Positions 58,608 through 64,000 of a DNA stretch of 64,000 nucleotides are shown here, in pieces. Source of the stretch: JANNVK01 sp031430435 (GTDB lineage Bacteria > Acidobacteriota > Blastocatellia > Pyrinomonadales > Pyrinomonadaceae); contig JANPBM010000005.1 of assembly GCA_031430435.1 (NCBI GenBank), positions 1-64,000 of the forward strand, written 5' to 3'. The notes beneath the pieces were generated by a model. It was given only the letters and a program-made list of their open reading frames with translations, did not search any database and had not been told where the DNA came from. The first letter of the stretch is position 1; every line of letters starts with the position of its first letter. The translations under genes and the position numbers were made by a program.

Positions 58608-59117
58608 TTATTTTGTTGTTTTTGCCAAAAGCGAACTGATTTTTGTACGGATATTATTTATTTGGTCAAAACCGTCCGATTTCAAAACAATTTCGCCCGT
58701 TTGGTTGATAATAAAGTTTGCGGGAAAACCCATTCGCAGATTTCCGGCTTTATCCGTGTCGGCATATTTTAAAAAGATACCGAAACTGTTTTGAATAATG
58801 TTAAATTTGAAAGGCTTTTTGTTTAAAAATTGTGCCAATCTGTCGCCTTGGTCGGTTGTCATTCCTAAAAACACAACATCTTTATAATCGGCGGTCAGAG
58901 CATTCAGATTCGGAATTTCAGTTTTGCATATTTCACAGGTTGTTGACCAAAATGTGATGACTACAACTTTTCCTTTCAGTTCTTGCAGATCAAAAACTTC
59001 GCCGTTAGTCGATTCAACGACAAAATCAGGTGCAGTCATTCCGACTTTAATTGTTTGTTGGGCAAATGCCGCAGAAGCGAACGCCAGAAATATTGTTAAG
59101 ATTAATAAAATTCTCAT
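58608..59117 (-). CDS. TlpA-like thioredoxin-fold protein (copy 1)
   Basis: An exported (MRILLILTIFLAFASAAFAQ) thiol-disulfide protein of 169 residues: PDFVVESTNGEVFDLQELKGKVVVITFWSTTCEICKTEIPNLNAL with redox CEIC, and the cis-Pro region FPANFIINQTGEI. TlpA/ResA proteins keep extracytoplasmic thiols reduced, as in cytochrome c maturation. ATG 59117 begins the signal peptide. A second copy lies 67 bp away on the same strand with similar layout. Confidence 0.9.
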   Translation of the reverse strand: MRILLILTIFLAFASAAFAQQTIKVGMTAPDFVVESTNGEVFDLQELKGKVVVITFWSTTCEICKTEIPNLNALTADYKDVVFLGMTTDQGDRLAQFLNKKPFKFNIIQNSFGIFLKYADTDKAGNLRMGFPANFIINQTGEIVLKSDGFDQINNIRTKISSLLAKTTK

Positions 59118-59184
59118 ATTTTGCTTTACGTTCGGGGCAAAACGATAAGTTATTTTATCACACAAGTTAAACTTTGTTCAACAA

Positions 59185-59661
59185 TTATTTTTGCTCCAAA
59201 ATTTCGCGTAATCTTTTCTTTACTTTCAACAAACCACTTGTTCCGGCGGCGGTAACTTCAATCTTTCCGGCTTGGTTAATCAGATAATGAGTCGGAAAAG
59301 TCATCTTTGCCGAAAACATATCTATGGTTTCGCCGCTTTCCGGAATAATGTTGTACTTAAACGGCTTCGACTTTAAAAACTTCGTCAACTTAGTTTCGTT
59401 ATCTTCCGTAAATGCAAGAAATACAACATTTTTATTGTTTTTATACTGCGTTGCAAATTGATTTAAACTCGGAATTTCACGCAAACACGGCGGACACCAA
59501 ATTCCCCAAACATTCACGACAATAAGTTTCCCTTTCAAATCTTCAAGTTTGAAATTTGTTCCGTCAATCGAAGTTACATCAAACTTCGGAGCTTCTTTTT
59601 TGTCGACTTGGGCAAATGTTGCGAAAGTGAAAAGCAAAATAACTAAGGCGATTTTTTTCAT
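59185..59661 (-). CDS. TlpA-like thioredoxin-fold protein (copy 2)
   Basis: A 158-residue exported protein (MKKIALVILLFTFATFAQ) with PKFDVTSIDGTNFKLEDLKGKLIVVNVWGIWCPPCLREIPSLNQF, the redox motif CPPC, and TFPTHYLINQAGKI as the cis-Pro loop. Compared with copy 1 it has the classical CPPC, so the two may differ in redox potential. ATG 59661 is the signal peptide start. It may be transcribed with copy 1. Confidence 0.9.
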   Translation of the reverse strand: MKKIALVILLFTFATFAQVDKKEAPKFDVTSIDGTNFKLEDLKGKLIVVNVWGIWCPPCLREIPSLNQFATQYKNNKNVVFLAFTEDNETKLTKFLKSKPFKYNIIPESGETIDMFSAKMTFPTHYLINQAGKIEVTAAGTSGLLKVKKRLREILEQK

Positions 59662-59724
59662 ACGCGAGATTATAACAGGTTTTTCAAATTGCAAATCGCA
59701 AATCGGCAATCTAAACTTCTAAGA

Positions 59725-60822
59725 ATGTTACTTGAATCGCTTGAAATTCAAAATTTTCGCAACCTGCACGGCAAACTGTTGTTCGGCAAAGGTTTAAATA
59801 TTATTTTCGGCGATAACGGACAAGGAAAAACCAATTGGCTTGAGGCAATTTACACGCTGGCGACAAGCAAATCTTTCAAAACCGCCAAACTTCACGAAGC
59901 AATAAAGTTTGATACCGACGAAGTTGCGTATATTCGCGGAACGGTTCATCAAGGCGAACATATTGACCGCGTTATCCAAGTTACACTGCAGAATAATACG
60001 AAAATTTTGTCGGTCAACGGCAAAAAAGAAGCTGTTACACGCTATCTCGGACAACTTCACGCGGTTGTTTTTAACGCTGATGAACTTGAAATTATTCGCG
60101 GCACGCCGGAGCATCGCCGTAAGTTTTTAGACGCGGGAATTGTCGGGATTTTTCCGCCGTTTGTGCAAACTTTAGCCGATTATAACCGAGTTATCAAACA
60201 AAAAAACTCGCTGTTGCAATCGGCGAAAGATAATGAATTCAGTTTGGAAAAAACGGCTGATTTATTAGAAGTTTGGAACGATCAACTGATTGCTTTGGCG
60301 ACCAGAATCCATAAAGCGAGAACGCGTTATGTCGAACGTTTGCAAGCGGTTTTGCAACAAAAATTGTTTGAAAGCGAAGAAATTACGATTCGTTACGCAT
60401 CATCGTTGGAAGGAAAAGGCGATTTATCCGATTACGCGAATTTGCTCGCGGAAAGATTAAAATTGCGTGTGCAAGCCGAAGTTTCCGCCGGATATTCGTT
60501 AATCGGGACGCACCGCGACGATTTAGAAATTTTGTTTGACGGACGGGATTTGCGTGCGTTCGGCAGTTCGGGACAACAGCGAAGCGCGTTGCTTCTTTTG
60601 CAACTCGCCAACGTCAACGTCTATCATTCGCAACACAACGAATATCCGTTATTTTTGCTCGACGACATTGATTCAGAGCTTGATTACAAACGACTTACGC
60701 AATTATTGGAATTTTTGGACGGCAAAACGCAAACGTTTGTTACCACTTCAAAAGAAAGTTTTGTCGAAAAATTCGGAGCAAACGCACAAGTTTTTACGAT
60801 TAAGAGCGGCGGAAAATACTAA
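59725..60822 (+). CDS. recF: DNA replication and repair protein RecF
   Basis: RecF is an SMC-like ATPase acting with RecO and RecR in gap repair. The 365 residues show LESLEIQNFRNL, the Walker A FGDNGQGKTN, the F-N-A-D-E-L-E-I-I-R-G motif, PEHRRKFLD, the ABC signature FGSSGQQRSALLLLQLA and Walker B PLFLLDDIDSELD. ATG 59725 begins the conserved MLLESLEI. In most bacteria recF lies beside dnaN; here it is about 58 kb away, which is common in Acidobacteria from general memory but not verified. Confidence 0.93.
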   Translation: MLLESLEIQNFRNLHGKLLFGKGLNIIFGDNGQGKTNWLEAIYTLATSKSFKTAKLHEAIKFDTDEVAYIRGTVHQGEHIDRVIQVTLQNNTKILSVNGKKEAVTRYLGQLHAVVFNADELEIIRGTPEHRRKFLDAGIVGIFPPFVQTLADYNRVIKQKNSLLQSAKDNEFSLEKTADLLEVWNDQLIALATRIHKARTRYVERLQAVLQQKLFESEEITIRYASSLEGKGDLSDYANLLAERLKLRVQAEVSAGYSLIGTHRDDLEILFDGRDLRAFGSSGQQRSALLLLQLANVNVYHSQHNEYPLFLLDDIDSELDYKRLTQLLEFLDGKTQTFVTTSKESFVEKFGANAQVFTIKSGGKY

Positions 60823-60851
60823 ACATATTCGATTATTATCCCGAATCCGCG

Positions 60852-61622
60852 TTAAATTGAATCCTCGATAATCAAACCGTCATACGCAAATTGAACGTTT
60901 TCGGGCAAAAGGTGTGAATCGCGTTCGTGCATTAAATCGTGGTTCAGATGCGTTAAATACGCTCGTTTCGGCTTTAAATCGGCGATGTAGGCAAGAGCTT
61001 CTTCGATGCAAAGATGCGTTGAATGAGGTTTTATACGCACACAATCCAAAACTAAAACGTCCAAATTCCGCAACCCGTCAAGCGAACTTTGCGGAATGGT
61101 TTTCAAGTCGGTAACGTAGGCAAAATCGTTAAAACGATACGCGATAACAGGTAATCTGCCGTGAATAACTTCGAGCGGCGTAACGGTTAAATCTTTGCCG
61201 AAGTTGAACTTGGCGTTGTGTTCGACCGTGTGCGGAATAAGCATCGGCAATCCGCCGCCGAAGTGTGTCGGCTGAAAAATGTATTGAAAAATCCGTCGTA
61301 AATCCGTCCACGCAATCTCGTTCGCATACACGCCGATTGCACCGTATCGAAAATTCAGCGGGCGAATATCGTCAAGACCGAAAACGTGATCGACGTGGCA
61401 ATGCGTAATCAAAATCGCGTCAAGCCGTTTTATTCCCGCCCGCAAGGCTTGTTGGCGAAAATCGGACGAAGTGTCAACCAAAATCGTCTGTCCGGCGTGT
61501 TCGATTAAAATCGAGACCCGCAAACGCTTGTCCCGCGAATCTTCCGAAAGACAAGTTTCACACTCGCAACCGATAGACGGAACGCCGGTTGATGTGCCTG
61601 TGCCGAGGAAAGTTAGTTTCAT
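60852..61622 (-). CDS. PhnP-type metallo-beta-lactamase-fold phosphodiesterase
   Basis: A 256-residue cytosolic enzyme of the PhnP/YycJ-like group: MKLTFLGTGTSTGVPSIGCECETC, LITHCHVDHVFGLDDIRPLN (HxHxDH), PHTVEHNAKF, DLKTIP and LTHLNHDL (final His ligands). PhnP hydrolyses cyclic phosphates; other members of the group process RNA ends. The Cys pair after the GTG motif is seen in the group. A heptanucleotide repeat lies 9 bp upstream of the ATG. Confidence 0.9.
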   Translation of the reverse strand: MKLTFLGTGTSTGVPSIGCECETCLSEDSRDKRLRVSILIEHAGQTILVDTSSDFRQQALRAGIKRLDAILITHCHVDHVFGLDDIRPLNFRYGAIGVYANEIAWTDLRRIFQYIFQPTHFGGGLPMLIPHTVEHNAKFNFGKDLTVTPLEVIHGRLPVIAYRFNDFAYVTDLKTIPQSSLDGLRNLDVLVLDCVRIKPHSTHLCIEEALAYIADLKPKRAYLTHLNHDLMHERDSHLLPENVQFAYDGLIIEDSI

Positions 61623-61630
61623 AAAGTCAA

Positions 61631-61658
61631 GAGTCGAGAGTCGAGAGTCGAGAGTCAA
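61631..61658. repeat. Heptanucleotide repeat in the leader of the MBL gene
   Basis: GAGTCGA occurs three times followed by GAGTCAA (28 bp). Read on the coding (minus) strand this gives TTGACTC-TCGACTC-TCGACTC-TCGACTC, between two TTGACT hexamers, 9 bp before the ATG. Unit number would change leader length and possibly spacing, so expression could vary. Confidence 0.75.
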
Positions 61659-61691
61659 AATTTTTCTTGACTCGCGACCGACGACCGTTGA

Positions 61692-62225
61692 CTATCTTCT
61701 GCCTAAAATATCTTGCGGCGAAAATTTCTGTGCCGCTTGTTGCTTCATTCTTTCTTCGGCGATTCGTTGGACTTGAACATATTGCAGACGCAAATCGGAC
61801 GTTAAACTTTTTACTAATTCGGCTTCTTGCGGATGCAGATTTCCTTTAGTTTTTTCCTCTAACATTCCCAAAATATCAATCCAATGTTTGCCTGTTTCAA
61901 GGTCAATCGAACGTTGTCCCGTAACCGGATGCGGCATTGCGCCGAGCGATGCGGCGGCTTGCGATGCCAACGACATAAAGAAATTTCCGAAACTCGCGGG
62001 ATCTTCGACACCCGGAAATTCTTCGGCTTCGGCTTCTTCAAATTGTGTCGGTTCGTCGATTATTTCAACGGTTTGCGGCAATGTTTCGGCGGCGACAATC
62101 GGCGTTTCAACCTTTGGCGGCTCAACTTCAGCCTCAAAACCTTCGCGGGCTGAACCGTCGAAATTAAACTTTCGTTTGTCCACAACTTTCAAAACAACTT
62201 CTTCGTTATCTTCTTTTCCAATCAT
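61692..62225 (-). CDS. DUF1844 domain protein
   Basis: A 177-residue protein. Residues 75-170 are DUF1844: FGNFFMSLASQAAASLGAMPHPVTGQRSIDLETGKHWIDILGMLEEKTKGNLHPQEAELVKSLTSDLRLQYVQV. The first 70 residues are an acidic disordered region with EEAEAEEFPG. DUF1844 is common in Acidobacteria, Deltaproteobacteria and Planctomycetes, with unknown role, so its presence gives mild support to the organism assignment. Confidence 0.88.
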   Translation of the reverse strand: MIGKEDNEEVVLKVVDKRKFNFDGSAREGFEAEVEPPKVETPIVAAETLPQTVEIIDEPTQFEEAEAEEFPGVEDPASFGNFFMSLASQAAASLGAMPHPVTGQRSIDLETGKHWIDILGMLEEKTKGNLHPQEAELVKSLTSDLRLQYVQVQRIAEERMKQQAAQKFSPQDILGRR

Positions 62226-62294
62226 AATTTCCTCAAAATCCCTTGCTTTGATATTAGCATTTTGACGAAAGAAAGTTCAAAATTGAAATTTATT

Positions 62295-62777
62295 ATGAAA
62301 AATACAGCGGACGATTTACGAAAAACCATCGAGCTTGTCTTGCCGATGTTGAAAAATATCGGCGATAAAGATTCGACGAACAAACCTTTGCCGAATAAAT
62401 GGTCGAAGAAAGAAATTCTCGGTCATTTGATTGATTCGGCGTGTAATAATCAACAAAAATTTGTGCGATTACAGGCGAAATCGGAACTTAAATTTATCGG
62501 CTATGAACAGGATTTTTGGGTTGAATCGCAAAAATATAACTCGGCTGATTGGCAAAATCTAATTGTCTTTTGGCAAGCGTATAATTTTCACCTCGCACAT
62601 ATTATCGAAAATATGAGCGTTGAAGTTTTAATGAACAAAATTACGGTCGAAAATGCCGGAACATTTACTTTGAAATTTATAATAAAGGATTATGTCGAAC
62701 ATTTGAAACATCATCTGAATCAAATTATACCGACACTCAGCCTGAAAAATGAATTTCAAAATATCTACAATACTTAA
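62295..62777 (+). CDS. DinB-superfamily protein
   Basis: A 160-residue four-helix-bundle protein: KPLPNKWSKKEILGHLIDSACNNQQKFVRLQ (the first metal His), and DYVEHLKHHLNQI near the C-terminus, giving two His of the usual metal site. DinB/DUF664 proteins include bacillithiol transferases. The ATG at 62295 is chosen from the domain start. It converges on the next gene. Confidence 0.85.
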   Translation: MKNTADDLRKTIELVLPMLKNIGDKDSTNKPLPNKWSKKEILGHLIDSACNNQQKFVRLQAKSELKFIGYEQDFWVESQKYNSADWQNLIVFWQAYNFHLAHIIENMSVEVLMNKITVENAGTFTLKFIIKDYVEHLKHHLNQIIPTLSLKNEFQNIYNT

Positions 62778-62791
62778 AATCGGGCGACAAA

Positions 62792-62819
62792 AAAGCCGGT
62801 TAAAAATTCAGCCGGCTTT
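62792..62819. terminator. Bidirectional terminator
   Basis: AAAGCCGG and CCGGCTTT form a perfect 8-bp stem over a 12-nt loop in the 67-bp gap between two convergent genes, with A/T on both flanks, so it can end transcripts from both sides. Confidence 0.85.
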
Positions 62820-62844
62820 CATTGATTCAGATTTTATCGACTAT

Positions 62845-63351
62845 TTATTTCAGCTTAAAAGTTCTTGCGATTGAATCGGTTTGGTTACGAATTGCCATCA
62901 ATTTTTCTCGCAAACCCGTAAAACGCAAGACATAAACGGTTTCGTCGTCGGAGCGTAAATAGTAAAATCTGCCGCTCATATTTTTGCCGGCTTTGACAAA
63001 CTCAAAGTTAAAAACTCTGCCTTTCAATTTACCGCTGAAATCCATTTCTTTGCCGTTGACAAAACCGAGAATAAACTGCAACTTTTGCTCAGTTTCACGC
63101 AAAATCACGTCTGACACAACTTCGCCGGTTTTAATCGATACTTTGCGGACTTCGAGATTTCCGGCAAATCTGTCGCCGTAAGCATATTCCACATTCGGAC
63201 TTGTAACCGTCGGTTTGGTGACGATTTTCCAAGCTGCGTCCGGCAAATCGAAAGTATATTCACAATTTACGTCGCTGAAAACTTCGGTTTGGGCAAACGC
63301 GCAAACTGCGAAAATCAACCCGAACACTGCGGTAAAAACAAACTTTTTCAT
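62845..63351 (-). CDS. Exported protein of unknown function
   Basis: A 168-residue protein with signal peptide MKKFVFTAVFGLIFAVCAFAQ, followed by a small beta-rich domain: CEYTFDLPDAAWKIVTKPTV, LEVRKVSIKTGEVV, FILGFVNGKEMDFSGKLKGRVFNFEFVKAGK. The order of an N-terminal strand pair and a later RFYYLRSDDETVYVLRFTG resembles the lipoprotein-like or DUF-type domain used as a cytochrome or surface helper, but I do not recognise the family. It may be periplasmic. Confidence 0.7.
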   Translation of the reverse strand: MKKFVFTAVFGLIFAVCAFAQTEVFSDVNCEYTFDLPDAAWKIVTKPTVTSPNVEYAYGDRFAGNLEVRKVSIKTGEVVSDVILRETEQKLQFILGFVNGKEMDFSGKLKGRVFNFEFVKAGKNMSGRFYYLRSDDETVYVLRFTGLREKLMAIRNQTDSIARTFKLK

Positions 63352-63544
63352 AAACTTAAACTTCCTTTATCTGAAACTCGAAAATCTTATTTTAACTTAA
63401 ACAACCAAAAGATGCCGAATTTTAGATGTTATTTTTACGCCGTTTAGTTGTCTTTGAAACAAATCTCGTCTTTTTGCCGAATGCTTGCGTCTAAAATTTT
63501 AGAAACGCCAAAGTTTCGATATTTTTCAAAAGAGGTAGAGCGTA

Positions 63545-64000
63545 ATGAAATTCATCCAAAAAACAACTGCATTTTTATTAACTTTTTTAATGATTAGTCC
63601 GATATTTGCCTTTTCGGGCGGCACAACCGGAAAGGTCAAACCTTTGACCGACGAGCAAAAAATTATGCACGTTCTCAACCGTTTGGGTTTTGGAGCAAGA
63701 CCGAACGATGTTGCAAAAGTTAAAGCGGTCGGACTGCAAAAGTATATTGAACAACAACTTAATGCAAATTCAATCAATGATTCAGCTGCTGAAAACAAGG
63801 TCAAAGATTTAGATGTGATGAATCTTTCAACCACCGAACTTTTTGCTCGGTATCCTAATCCGGGCGGAATTTTGCGAATGTTGGAACAGCAAGGCAAAAT
63901 AAAAAACGGCAAGGTTGCCCAAACTGAAAACATTCGCCGAATCGGTAACGAAAAACCCGATGTAATGCCCGCCGGCGGCACCGATGAAGATAAAATGTCT
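63545..64000 (+). CDS. DUF1800 family protein (partial, runs off the window)
   Basis: Open from an ATG at 63545 (AGAGG upstream) to the window end, 152 codons seen. A signal peptide (MKFIQKTTAFLLTFLMISPIFA) is followed by LTDEQKIMHVLNRLGFGARPNDVAKVKAVGLQKYIEQQL, the N-terminal signature of DUF1800, a secreted family that is generally paired with a DUF1501 gene. The C-terminus is not visible. The remaining residues seen (RYPNPGGILRMLEQQGK) fit the family's linker. Confidence 0.85.
   Translation, partial: MKFIQKTTAFLLTFLMISPIFAFSGGTTGKVKPLTDEQKIMHVLNRLGFGARPNDVAKVKAVGLQKYIEQQLNANSINDSAAENKVKDLDVMNLSTTELFARYPNPGGILRMLEQQGKIKNGKVAQTENIRRIGNEKPDVMPAGGTDEDKMS

Overview
The window looks like a chromosomal segment of a low-to-medium GC bacterium, most likely an acidobacterium of the Blastocatellia type. 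This is an inference from three things: an alpha-2-macroglobulin carrying a TonB-receptor-like 'ELPINGRDFSQ' insert, many Ser/Thr kinases and TPR proteins, and the general protein style. No 16S rRNA gene is present to settle it. The first 3.6 kb is a replication origin: dnaA and dnaN are read leftward, separated by a box-rich spacer with two perfect DnaA boxes, an AT-rich stretch and a textbook DnaA-trio. recF is not in that operon but lies about 57 kb away.

From 3.6 to 13.3 kb are ordinary genes: a nuclease-inhibitor-like protein, a DHH phosphoesterase, a HIT protein, a very large alpha-2-macroglobulin, a nickel/cobalt permease and an M20 peptidase.

The centre (13.9-39.6 kb) is the remarkable part, a contiguous same-strand supercluster in three blocks. 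Block 1 (13.9-22.4 kb) encodes an NtrB-like histidine kinase, an NtrC-type sigma-54 activator, a lone receiver, a degenerate EAL protein, an unknown protein, GvpH (Hsp20), a CDC48-like double AAA ATPase and two GvpF/L proteins, and ends in a strong terminator. Block 2 (22.5-29.3 kb) starts with a sigma-54 promoter and encodes gas vesicle proteins GvpA, a GvpC with exact 33-residue repeats, GvpN, a GvpV-like protein, GvpF/L, GvpG, a Get3/ArsA-like double ATPase, GvpS-like, GvpK and GvpJ. Block 3 (29.5-39.6 kb) starts with a second sigma-54 promoter and encodes two Roadblock-type proteins, a 2Fe-2S ferredoxin, two V4R proteins, a phycobiliprotein-like bilin globin (BBAG-like), a proline-rich unknown, a Ser/Thr kinase, a ferredoxin-dependent bilin reductase and a 911-residue coiled-coil protein. 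Both sigma-54 promoters are preceded by the same pair of half-palindromic sites at an identical 19-bp spacing, so the bilin block and the gas vesicle block are probably switched on together by the NtrC-like activator encoded next door. The simplest reading is a buoyancy organelle co-regulated with a bilin-based light or redox sensing module in a non-photosynthetic bacterium.

The right part (39.6-64 kb) is mixed housekeeping and accessory DNA: purE, sixA, ettA, selA, an AIM24 protein, a ClpX paralogue, an M16 peptidase, a TPR kinase, a candidate NLR-like defence protein (DUF4365 nuclease, STAND ATPase, TPRs), tRNA-Ser(UGA), two TlpA-like proteins, recF, a metallo-beta-lactamase-fold enzyme and the start of a DUF1800 protein. 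Several intergenic spacers here hold REP/BIME-like palindromes, and two sites hold heptanucleotide repeats.
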